A stretch of DNA of 64,000 nt from Paraspadella gotoi (lineage: Eukaryota; Chaetognatha), in NCBI GenBank assembly GCA_051294375.1, contig CM119264.1:5873621-5937620 (forward strand). Reading direction: 5' to 3'. Positions within the stretch are counted from its first letter, which is position 1. Every line of letters begins with the position of its first letter. Shown here piece by piece: positions 25,001 to 34,304 of this stretch. The position numbers were made by a program, and so were the translations under genes. Under the pieces are notes generated by a model, which saw nothing but the letters and a program-made list of their open reading frames with translations, was not told the origin of the DNA and made no database searches.

Positions 25001-28000
25001 GCCGTCCTCCCATTTCACAATGCGGAAAATATTGAAATGCGCCCTTATGCCACATTACCCTACATCCCTGGAGTGACCCATCAGCTACAGCAGGCCTACG
25101 CGAGGTCAGGGGCCAATCTGTTCAGCAAGAGTGGTCTATAAATTTTCTTGTTCTTGCTCTGACAAAGCAATCTACGTTGGAGGAACTCGACGAAGCTTTG
25201 ACATTTGTGCGGAAGAACACCAGAAAACCGCTGAAAGCAGCTCTTCAAATCTCTCGGGAATCTCACAGCATAGAAAAAACTGTTCAGCGCCATTCGATTG
25301 GAAACCTGAGATCCTGTCGCAACCCAGAATAAAAAATCCAAAAAGCCTAAAACATCATCTCAAGGTTGAAGAGGCTTTGTGGATAAGGCGCCTAGACTGT
25401 GGCCCAGGACGTGGACATAATGATAATAATAATCTTGGATCCTATGTGAAAACAGACGTTTGGAAACCTGTTCTTGATGACTTTAAAAACAAGGAGGGGC
25501 GGGGGGGTGGAGGGATTAATCCCTGATTTTGGTCACTAACTTAATCATTTGGCCCTGAAGATGATCTGTCCAATGGATCGAAATATTGGTCATAAATAAA
25601 AATACTGTACCTGTACTCCCATGTGTAATCTCTATCAAAATCTGAATGAATATAACTGTTTTCCAACTATTTTAAAATAACATTCCAAGAAATAAAATAA
25701 AGTTATTTACAGGAACACTTGGAACGATTGCAATTTCATCAGATTGCAATGACCTCGTAAAGTTTGATGGAATTGATACTGTTCAAAACAGAACATCTTA
25801 TGCAACCTTTTCGAAACAAATATCGTTTACAATATCTCAACAATCACAACCAGCACTAGATCCCGGGAAAATTACCTATATAGCTTTGTATCTTGATTCT
25901 GAAAAGTTTGAAGAATATAAACCTCTTACTTTCCGAATCATGATAAAGCCATTAGAAAAAGAATTATTTCATGTTTACATAATGACAGTTCTGTCGGTAT
26001 TTTTAGGCTTGATGGTTTTAATATGGTACCATTGTATTTTTTTCTTAACTCGAGGGCATACGACTATGAAAAAAAAAATATCTTTAATAAGCACGGTAGT
26101 CAATTCCTGGTTCAATAACAATGACCAAACTTATACTTACTTAACTTTAATTTTTATCATCATATTTTTTATTCCGGGAGTACAAATTGTTATTGAGAAT
26201 TACTTATCGATGAAAATGACGGGAAACCGAGACAAATGTTTTTATAATGAACTGTGTTACATTCCTTTAGGGTAAGTCTTTGATATATGCACCATAATAA
26301 TTATAAAAAAATTATATTAATAATATATTGAGAAAAACAAAGTTTCTTTGTTAACAAAACGATTTTTTAATTAAAAACATGTTTAAACTGTTTTGCGAGT
26401 CATCATTTTTGAGCTTTTTTTAATCTTAAATTTTCACTTGAAGAGACAGTGATAATTGTTATGTGTTAATGACAGAACTGTTCAATATAAGCAGTCCCTG
26501 AGCTTCGGATCAGGCTGTAACACCGTGTTACAGGCGGGTTAAGCGCCCCGTCCCTCTTAACTGCTAGGCGACCACCGGGCTAGAACCCCGGACCTTTGGG
26601 TTGTGAGGCGAATGACGAGCCTCCGGCACCAATGGCCGCTGATGAACAGTTGGTGGATTTTAGTCCACCATACACTTCTTTTTCTCTTAATGTTTTTCTA
26701 TCGTATCTATTTCACTTTTCACGATTTAAATTTTCATAAATTTAGATTAAAAACTTTTACTTTACTTAAAATTTCTAATTTTAGTCTTTCAATTTATTAT
26801 TGTTGTACATTAATTATATGCAATCTTTTTCAAATAATTTCCCCTTCTCTATCTCAATTGACCTATTTCATTTCTCTTCAATCTCTTTCAATATCTCTTC
26901 TCCTCACTTTCGGCGAAAAGGTCATAGGACGGCTGACTAAAAATTCATCAACATTTTTCATTAAAAAATTGTTTGTTAACAAAAACTATTTTTCTCCATA
27001 AATATAAAAACGCAACAAAAATAAAGTTGAACATAATGTAAATAATAATATCTAAAATATGTAAAAATATTTATTAAAATAATGGTAAATACAATTTGCA
27101 ACACAATAACTTCCTAGTAATACATTTTGTAATATTTTTAATGTTTTTCAATTCTATTCTTAGGTATGGTTGGAACGTCCCGATTAACGCTCTTGCTTCA
27201 AACATTCCATACATGTTACATGGTGTAATGTTAATCCTGTATACTTTTTATCTTGAAATTAACTGCAAAAGTCAAAATCACAAGTTCTATGATTATAGCA
27301 CTTCATATGCTTTAGGAATTGCCCTAACTGGAGAAGGGGTATGTATAATACAGTGGAAAAAAAACTCGGTCAAAATAAACAAATTATATTTCTTAATTGT
27401 TACTCCCTACCAAAAAATGTTTTCTCTAAAGTTGGAGTACGCATAAATATATAAACGGTAAAGAAAAGAAGAGCACTACTTTTCGGTAGACAAGACTGAC
27501 ACAAAAATACTTGTTCACAAGGCTATACTTAGTATAGGGAAGGTTTCTAATAAAGCCATAGCACGCATAGATAATGATGGAGCATTTTTGAAGACCGCCT
27601 TAAGAGAAGAGAAACGCTAAGTGGAAAGCGGGCCGTGCTGGAAGCAAAGGATCCAGATGCCAACTAACGTTGATCCTGGTCCAAACCGAAAGTTTTCAAA
27701 AGCTTAAAAGGTACAAAATCAGCATTTTCTGCAATAAACATGTTGGGACCACAACGCGACACAGTAAAGCCAACTTTAAGGCCGCCTGGCAGAGGCCAAG
27801 GGAACCAGATCAATCACTTGATGCATATGCCATCTTTAAAGAGCAATTTTTGGTAGGAATCAGTCGAATGTTAGAATTTGAATATTAAATTTCCACTAAA
27901 AAAATTCTTAAAATTTTAAATAATTTGCAATAATCAAATCAATTTTTCTGTCAGGTATTTTCATGTGTTTACCATATTTGCCCAACAAGGTATAAATCAG

Positions 28001-31000
28001 TATTTTTTTTATTTTTTCAGCATATAAGTTGGTAAATGAAAATCTTTTAAAAAAATTAACAGGTCTATTTTTCAAATGGATACAGCCTGCATGTTTTTAA
28101 TATCTGCTTTACTAGTGGTCTCAGTGTATTATGGCTGGAGTTTTACAAAAAATGATAAAGATTTAGCTATGTTACTAAATCTTACTGAAGTTAATTCTAA
28201 CGACTATGTCGTAAAGCACATGAAATACTGGAAAACAAAAATTCAAAAAAATCCTAGACAACCTATTCCAGCATTAAAGTTGTTTCTTTTTTTTATATCT
28301 CCATTATTGATATTTAACTATGCTGGATCTCTAATTAACATGGACTTAAAAAGTAAAGAAATTGCTGGACTGAAAGACGCGGATAATCCCTTGAAAGCAA
28401 TTTTTGGCCCACTGGAAGCAATATGGTTTATTCTGCTGGTTTGTTGGGCATGCAATAAAAATCAAATGTTTGAAAAAAAGTAAGTGTTGCGATTTCCTCT
28501 TAATATAAAAGATAGCTATTTTGTAACAAGTACTTTTTATTTTAACTTGAATCTACCAACCGTTTCATTGGTCTCCAATTATTGGAAGTGGTCAATCTCC
28601 TTAATTATTTCATTTTTCCAGATCCCACGTGGTTGACAAAGAAGACCATGAAAGAAAAGAATTAAAAAGGCTCTCTCTCGTCGTTAAGGTAAAGTTTAGT
28701 GAGACAGAATTTATGTTTCCAAATGGAACCAGGATTCTTCATGGTTGTTCCCCACCAACAAGTGAGCATCTGCTCTGCAAATACGACATCTTCCGAGAGA
28801 AAAACAAAAGAGGAGTCCTCTTCCCCGCTTTCTCTTCCCACTCCCGTACGCTACCTCAGAACGCCGCCACGAGACAGAATCACTCGTAACCAGCAAACCA
28901 AGAGGGGGGAATCCCGCGAAGACTTCCGGTGAAGCGCCACGCCCACTTGACCAGACGTCGTAGAAGGGGGGATGAGAAGCCGCAAAACCAGTCCATGGAC
29001 AAAAACCGGGTCTGGAAAAACTGTCGGCCAGACAAGGCAACGGCCAAAAGAGCTGTCGGGCGATCAGTCGGCGTCCTTTGATGTCCATGAAGCCCCGCCC
29101 CTACTCTTGGGAGGCGGCGAAAACTTGCAAGGCCTGTAGGGACGGCGACCGGGACTATGCGGACTAGGCCGGAACAGGTTGAAAACTAGAAGTTCTCTCA
29201 AATAAATAATGATAAATGACTGTTAGAGAATATGAAAATAAAATAATTTTAAAAAATTATCTTATTAATAAGCGCACGAAGCATTTAAAGATTATTTTAT
29301 TACTATATAAAGTTAAAAATTGTTTTTGAATTTTTCAATTTTTTTTAATGGATTCTGATAGAGCTTTAAAAGTTAGATAAAGGTTATTAATACAAATTTT
29401 TAAAAATTTTTTTGTTTTATTGATAAAAATTTTAAAAAACTATAAAATTCAGCCAATGATGATGATGATGATTTTTTAACGTTTTTTCTGTTTTTAACCA
29501 ATTTCTTGTCAAAATTTTTAAAAATTGTAGTACTAACTTTCATTTAAACTTTTCAAGCTCTATAGGAATCCGTTCTTAAAAACTAATTTTTTTAAAAAAA
29601 TTTTTGTCATTTGTTATATTTAATAAATATTTAAAAGCTTCAGTGCAACAACCCAATGACTAATTCAAAAAGTTGCATTGAAAATCGATTTAGTAATAGA
29701 AGGAAAAAGGAATTTTTTGAGAGAATTAAAAGTTAATAAAAAGTGTTCAATTTTGGCCCGCCTTAATGCGGACTGCCACGCTCACGCTTGCGGCTAGCAG
29801 AACAGGCGCAATTGTGCGGCGCCCCGGAGCGGAGAAGCAAAGAATGGAACGCTTGAGTGACGTCTGTGGAATAGTCTCCAAAAAGAACGCTGTGGAAGGC
29901 GGAAAACTGGACAGAACTGTCTTGAGATCCAAAGGGGCAGCGTCGACTACCATGCGCCAAGTCCCGGAGAGGGCCGTGCCAAAAATGGTCGCCAAACCCG
30001 ATGAGGCGTCTCCAAGGGACTTGGCAAGATCATCAAGGTGGCCTGCGAGCGAAGAGCCTCGACCATGAGGCGGAGAGCGTCAGGGACAAAAATAATAGCA
30101 TGAGCGGATGCTCTGGCGTCTCTCAAGATGCGCTCCAAAGCCTAAAAAGGGCGTGTCGCCTTGGAGTCCTTCCGAACGGCGTCAAACTGAGCGGCAAGGC
30201 AACTTTCCTGAGCTGGAGGACGAAATTCCGCCGGCGAAGAAGAATCCAACCAGCGCGGAAAATATGTCCCACGATGGCAAAAGAACGTTGTCTGGGCTGA
30301 CTCAGTTTAAAAATACTTCAAGTAAATATGACTTTTGTTTTTTCCATTTAACTCATTTCCACTCGCACGATTCCATCGAAACTTTATATCCAGCTCAATC
30401 ACACACTTTCCTACCATCTATACAAAATTTCAAGTCAATTGCCCTATCCACTCATGAGCAATTGGCGTTCAATAGTGAAATTTATTTTTTATTTTTTCCA
30501 TTTAAACCAATTTCACTCGCACGATCCCTCGAAACTTCATATCCATCTCAATCAACACGAGTTTCCTACACCACACACAAAATTTCATACCAATCCATCC
30601 ATCCAATCACGAGTAATTGGAGTTTTTTGCTAAGGTGGGAGGACGGACAGACGGACAGACAGACGGATGGACGGACTTTTTTTTGCATAATTTGATGTTC
30701 GACGATGATATAAGTGCGTGCCCGACAATATTGAGGGGGCGGACCGACGGACCGACAAAGTGAATTATAGAGTCGGGATCTGCTGATAAGCAGCATCCGA
30801 CTAAAAACTAACTCACAAAAACCCACCCAACAAGAACAAGCGAGCCTGAGCCACCCTGCACTGGTGGTGCCAGGGGTGAACGGAGGGTGGTTGTTGGTGG
30901 GGAAGAACTACATGATAGAGTTTATGGTTCCGCATGGAACCGGGAGCCTGTAACAAGACCAGGCAAAGGCCCGACAAAACAAGAAGTTGAGTTAGGTGGG

Positions 31001-33569
31001 GCACAGGAAAACCCCTCTGTACGCTGAATGTACGCCTAAAAAAAGGCGAAAAAACAAAAGAACTCACCGCTGAGCGGCGAAACTCCTTAAATTAACGATG
31101 AACGCTAGAGAAAGAGTTGCTAATTTGGAGAAGGATGGCCTCCATCTGAGAAGGCACGGCCTCGGCCTGACCAGAACAGCCCGGAATGGCTGGCGGTAGA
31201 GGCGTTGACGAAATTAGCAAAAACTATAAAAATTATGGTACGACGAAGATGATGATGATTTAAAAGAGTTTTTCCATTATTTGACCCACTTATCATCGAA
31301 ATATTGAAAAACGCATTATACTTTGTGAAGACAACTTTTTATGGGCTATCTGAATCCGTTCTTAAAAAAAAAATTTAAAAAAAAAAATTTTATTGCTTAT
31401 GCATTGATAAATATTTAAATGCTTTAATGTTATACTGTGCTTCGCTAGTTAAAAAAGCGATATTACATATTGATTAAATATATGATGGACAAATGAATTT
31501 ATATTACAGAACTCTTAATGATAAAAAGTGATCAATTTGGCCCACCTTAATATCCAATAATGCTTAAAAATATTAAATACCACAAAAAGGCATAGAATTA
31601 TAAAAACAGAAAGGTTTTCTGAAAGAAGGATAAAAAAGGTTCAAGATCTTATATTACAAATTAGATTATGTACATTTGGTAAGGAACTGTATCAATATAA
31701 ATAAAGAATGTTTACATCGAAAAGGCGTCAAAGATAGGTAAACCGTAGAAGGTTGTTTTTCTCTGTATAAGCCCTTCAGATCGCTTACTATTGATTATTG
31801 AACCTTTCTTTTAAAATTAGATTACCGCTACTGGGTAAGGATATTTTCCTGGAGGCATGTGGCACCGTGCCACGTTTCAAAGAATATCTGTATTCGAAAG
31901 AACTCAAAAACGAATAAAAAAAATTCGCAGAATTCAAACAAAATAAATTCAAAGAATATTTTCGAAAAAATCGGGAGACTGAGCTCGAAAGCGCGAACAG
32001 AAGAAGTGATTGTCTCGTGGAAGCGTGCTGAGGAGAGGGGGAAGAGAAGGGGAGGAGAAGAGGAGATCCTCTTTCGTTTCGCTCTCGGGAGATGTCGCGT
32101 TTGCTGAACAGATGCTCCTTTGTTGGTGGGGAAGAGCTACCCTTTACCAACTCTTTTGGAACGAACCTTGGCATTTTAAAGATTGGGGCCTTTATGCCTC
32201 ATATCTCGAATTTTAAAAATACCCTCGATAGTCCTAGCTTTATAGCCATATGTACGTTAATTTCATTTGTTAAAATAGTTAAAACCATTTTAATCCTTTA
32301 GATTCTAGAATAAAATAAAATTCTAAATTCACTCAAGATTCTACTTGGATTGACCGCAGTGGCGAATTTTACAGCAGTTATGGCTTGCTTCCTTGAAAAA
32401 ATAGATTTTTCCCAAATATTTCTTTTTGGCTGCATTGGTGTGTCAATGATAAGTTTACTTGCAACAGAGAAGAAATTTCGTATCCAAATAAAATACAAAT
32501 ACGAAAAACAGGCAAGAAAACAAAACATACCGTACATTATTCAAAAATCACTTTCTCAAGAACTTGTATTTCAGAGGGAAAACGATCTTTATACGAAAGA
32601 AAAGGAAGCGGACAGAGGAGAAACAATTTTTTTAGTGTTGTCTCGACTTTATTATCTACTGTTTTTCTTGGTATGGTTTGGAGCCTTTTATTTCTTTGTC
32701 ATCGTCGGGTCGTCGGACAAGTCGGCACAGCCACACGTCTCTCGGACAAAAAACAAACCGTGCGTGATTTTTATTTGGGGTCCTCATGACGTTTGGCACT
32801 TTTTATCCTCACTGGGTCTACTCATGACTGCGCTAAGGTTTGAAATCGTCCAATTCTATACTGAAAGTCAATTTTTTTGTAATCACCTTCTTTAAACAGT
32901 TATTTTAAGAAAATTCATAAACAAACTTTTTTGTCAAAAGTACAATAATTTTTCATTTTTTCGTGTAAAAACACTTGACGCTAAAATGTTTATTATCCCA
33001 ATTGTTTTTATTGTTGGATTCAAATCCATTTACAATAAGTTTAATTCTTGTTTTCCAGGGGCCTATCCTTAGGATTTCCCTGTCGTCGGTGTCGCCTGGA
33101 TATTCTCTATTACGATCCGGATGGGATTCTCATGAACGAGAATAGGGAAGAGCCCCAGGATGTCGAAGTTGAAAATGAATTGGAAATGAAAAGACATCAA
33201 CAAGCTGCAGAAGCAGATATTTATATAAACGTAAGAAATGCAGAAAAATATTGGTTGATAATTTTTTTTTCATTTCAAAAAAAAAATTTTTTTTAAGACG
33301 CCATTTTTCTGTCCAAAGGACACGTCATTTAAAGACCATAAATAACAACAAAGTTTAATTGAAAAGGCGAAAATGATTGGCTATGTAATCCACAGTACTT
33401 CCGATACTAATTTTAAACTCAATTTTATATTTTTTTTTAGTCAAGAGAAGAAGAAGGCAGCGCAGGAGGCCGAATTCTAAACAACCACGAAGAACCCATC
33501 ATGCACTCTGTAAATAATCATTATGAAGAACCAGTTGATATTTATATGAATTTTAAAGAAATCAACTAA
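19036..33569 (+). CDS. SIDT/sid-1: SID-1/SIDT family transmembrane protein
   Basis: Twelve exons: 19036-19444, 19963-20001, 20780-20947, 24149-24361, 25713-26271, 27164-27338, 27955-27989, 28063-28479, 28622-28688, 32338-32837, 33059-33230 and 33441-33569. They sum to 2883 nt (960 residues, TAA stop), and all phases agree. Residues 1-25 look like a signal peptide, followed by a Cys- and Asn-glycosylation-rich ectodomain and several membrane segments. Family marks: DKCFYNELCYIPLG, YHICPT and GPHDVWHFLSSLGLL. Predicted metal-site residues are S524, H528, D539, H844 and H848, an arrangement shared with the CREST hydrolase superfamily. Known role: uptake or trafficking of dsRNA (C. elegans SID-1) and nucleic-acid or lipid handling (SIDT1/2). 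Oddities: a 35-nt microexon, mobile elements in most long introns, and a hairpin insertion next to exon 4. The tail after H848 is longer than usual and hydrophilic. Confidence 0.9.
20002..20779. other. SID-1-like intron 2 with tRNA-like sequence
   Basis: Holds a possible SINE at about 20205-20400, with GGTGGCTCATTGAGTAAAGC (A-box-like) and GGGTTTCAAGCCC (B-box-like). It also holds a dispersed repeat at about 20640-20745 that recurs at 36632-36745. No exon is seen apart from those in the gene model. Confidence 0.35.
20640..20745 (+). repeat. Dispersed repeat, copy 1
   Basis: AAGAGTGATAGAAGCCTTAA, then TTATTAAATGAATAGATAA and TTATATTG, shared in the same orientation with 36632-36745. The family is unknown. 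Confidence 0.5.
21465..21835 (+). mobile_element. tRNA-related SINE
   Basis: Same family as 14585-14930: identical start, then GGATTGACGACAA, the tRNA-like GATAACATGCACGAATGCGA, and the B-box-like GAGTTCAATCCT. A GA-rich tail follows (21850-21890). It lies in a SID-1-like intron. Confidence 0.55.
22020..22200 (-). mobile_element. Second tRNA-derived SINE family, reverse copy
   Basis: Reverse-oriented relative of 26485-26680. Shared blocks are CCTGAGCTTCGGATCAGGCT, GTAACACCG, GCGGGTTAAGCG and CCTCTTAACTGCTAGGCGA. The B-box-like GGGCTAGAACCCC is preserved in the other copy and partly deleted here. With that copy it forms an inverted pair inside the same transcription unit. Confidence 0.5.
23250..23675 (-). 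mobile_element. Helitron-like dispersed repeat, reverse copy
   Basis: Reverse complement of much of 30310-30770. It has CTCTATAATTCACTTTGTCG at its start, two diverged internal monomers (each with ACTCGTGATTGGATG-like and GATGGAATCG(TC)CGAGTGGA blocks), and GTCCGTCTGTCTGTCCGTCC. The terminal hairpin is missing, so this copy is truncated at its 3' end. Confidence 0.4.
24397..24577. repeat. Perfect palindrome, 88-bp arms, 5-base loop
   Basis: Arms 24397-24484 and 24490-24577 are exact reverse complements around ACTCA. Each arm carries a hammerhead-like core: CTGATGA (24496-24502), stem GGCTC/GAGCC (24504-24508 with 24516-24520), then GAAA (24521-24524) and CATGTC. The 12-base direct repeat AAGATGTAAATG at 24350-24361 and 24578-24589 flanks the insertion, including a 35-base left extension. 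The inserted DNA starts exactly at the present exon 4 donor. Structure and duplication fit a miniature inverted-repeat Penelope-type retroelement. Confidence 0.75.
24703..25648 (+). mobile_element. Penelope-like element fragment with inverted terminal repeats
   Basis: Inverted repeats of about 96 bp at 24755-24851 and 25538-25633 enclose a GIY-YIG reading frame. The 12-base direct repeat AAAATCTGAATG at 24703-24714 and 25637-25648 looks like a target-site duplication. About 40 bases lie between the left duplication and the inverted repeat, like the extension seen in the palindrome at 24362-24577. The right arm holds a hammerhead-like core: CTGAAGA (25555-25561), stem GATC/GATC, then GAAA (25580-25583). 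No reverse transcriptase remains. It lies in SID-1-like intron 4. Confidence 0.7.
24920..25526 (+). pseudogene. GIY-YIG endonuclease domain of a Penelope-like element, frameshifted
   Basis: Two overlapping frames (24920-25141 and 25131-25526) form one protein interrupted by a frameshift near 25131. The first ends with TLPYIPGVTHQLQQAYARSG, the linker before the nuclease in Penelope polyproteins. The second has LVYKFSCSCSDKAIYVGGT, with tyrosines in the GIY-YIG positions, then RRSFDICAEEH and a C-terminal helix region. Only the C-terminal endonuclease part is present. The frameshift and missing reverse transcriptase mark it as a dead fragment. Confidence 0.7.
26272..27163. other. SID-1-like intron 5
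   Basis: AT-rich intron holding the SINE at 26485-26690. The open frame 26603-27001 begins inside the SINE and encodes a low-complexity hydrophobic peptide; I do not consider it a gene. Confidence 0.5.
26485..26690 (+). mobile_element. Second tRNA-derived SINE family, forward copy
   Basis: Contains CCCTGAGCTTCGGATCAGG, CTTAACTGCTAGGCGACC and the B-box-like GGGCTAGAACCCCGG, the features of a tRNA-derived head, plus AATGGCCGCTGATGAACAG at the end. It lies in SID-1-like intron 5, opposite in orientation to 22020-22200. It does not fold as a complete modern tRNA on inspection, so I do not call a tRNA gene. Confidence 0.55.
27339..27954. other. SID-1-like intron 6 with mariner-like repeat remnant
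   Basis: Positions 27350-27520 include ACAGTGGAAAAAAAACTCGG and a lysine-rich short frame. Positions 27540-27700 read like an old transposon remnant (CTAATAAAGCCATAGCACGC, then GCATAGATAATGATGGAGC). I cannot assign a family with confidence. No additional SID-1 exon is apparent. Confidence 0.3.
28700..30300. mobile_element. GC-rich TIR element in SID-1-like intron 9 (interrupted)
   Basis: Positions 28700-29175 align with 8985-9485 and 29770-30300 with 9490-9990, so this is one element split by about 590 bp of AT-rich sequence (29180-29765). Its left end (AATGGAACCAGGATTCTTCA, then TGGTTGTTCCCCACC) is only some 20 bases after the exon 9 donor. No protein is recognised. Confidence 0.55.
30310..30805 (+). 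mobile_element. Helitron-like element with tandem monomers and 3' hairpin
   Basis: Two diverged monomers of roughly 130 bp (both with CACTCGCACGATCC/TTCC and CATCCAATCAC-like blocks) precede a GACGGACAGACGGACAGAC tract. Then come GTGAATTATAGAGT, the hairpin GTCGGGATCTGCT/AGCAGCATCCGAC (loop GATA), and TAAAAACTAA. A hairpin followed after a few bases by CTAA, plus internal minisatellite monomers, is the layout of non-autonomous Helentron-type elements. Other copies: 23250-23675 (reverse) and 18225-18320 (end only). Confidence 0.45.
30810..31200. mobile_element. GC-rich TIR element, end and start fragments
   Basis: Positions 30815-30925 match 10520-10640, the right end of the first subtype. 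Positions 30940-31200 match the beginning of the second subtype (10680-11050). The junction contains GGTTCCGCATGGAACC, a short palindrome. The remaining second-subtype end appears at 31870-32155, so an AT-rich segment (31200-31870) separates the parts. Confidence 0.45.
31870..32155. mobile_element. GC-rich TIR element, right-end fragment
   Basis: Aligns with 11400-11720: AAAGAATATCTGTATTC, a lysine-codon-like A-rich stretch, GAGAAGGGGAGGAG and GTTGGTGGGGAAGAGCTACC at the end. It lies 180 bases before SID-1-like exon 10. Confidence 0.45.
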
Positions 33570-34304
33570 TAACTGTCGTGTCTCGTGTGACATTAAAAAG
33601 TAACAAAATTCTAATTTTTGCTCTTGACAAAACATCAACATCCCCTTAATTTGAAATCAGCGTTTAAAATTTATTTCATTTATATCCATAATCTCGAATC
33701 TATGTGAATTTATCACGATGTACTTATCGATGCCTGGGCATTCAGACAAAATAAAGTCAAGTGACTGACCAATCCGAAGTTCGGGACCTTGTGTGCAACG
33801 GACGGTGAACAAGAGTTTGTTCCCGACACTACTCGCGGCATCGTCTTACCGTTAATACACCTCTGCCAGGGCATGTTAACACACCTATGCCCTCGACCAT
33901 CGTGTGTGAAGGCGGGAGCAAGAATAGGCATTAGGCAGCCCTTCCTTGAGTGCTCGGGCACAACGTGCTTTATTTAGCACGGCGTCGCTCGCTACAAGAG
34001 TTTCTCCCTCCCTTGTATCGCCATTGGGACGGACCTCAAATGACTCGCTCTTTCATAAACTTTCCCACATTTTACCCGTGGCAGTCCGCGCCCCCGGAGA
34101 CGGCGTGTAAATGTTGTGTTGGGAAAGCGCCGACGGAGGAGTGGCCACCGCTCCGACTGTGATTGCGGAAGCACCAGCAGAAATACCGACCCGACTAGGC
34201 GTGGAGGACTGAGAAGTATCGCGATTTCGTTGGCCGATTACTTGAACCTAAACGAATTGGATTAGACTTAGTCACCATTTTAACATAGATGTGATGAGCG
34301 GTAT
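33570..34304. other. Convergent intergenic region between SID-1-like and ZMYND8-like genes
   Basis: The two genes end toward each other here. Positions 33780-34200 are less AT-rich and open on both strands for about 60 codons, with no recognisable protein. A minus-strand stretch near 34075-34160 has an acceptor-like start (CTTCCGCAATCACAG) and a GTAAAA donor-like end. It could be an alternative terminal exon of the ZMYND8-like gene, but the phase does not match exon 15. Confidence 0.4.

Noticed and set aside
26560-26580. GGGCTAGAACCCC as a tRNA gene
   Set aside because: The surrounding arms do not pair into a cloverleaf, and an inverted relative at 22020-22200 shows it is part of a SINE.
33789-34174. 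Short plus- and minus-strand frames between the two convergent genes
   Set aside because: Not family-like. The minus-strand piece could not be joined in phase to the ZMYND8-like gene, so I only mention it as a possible alternative exon.
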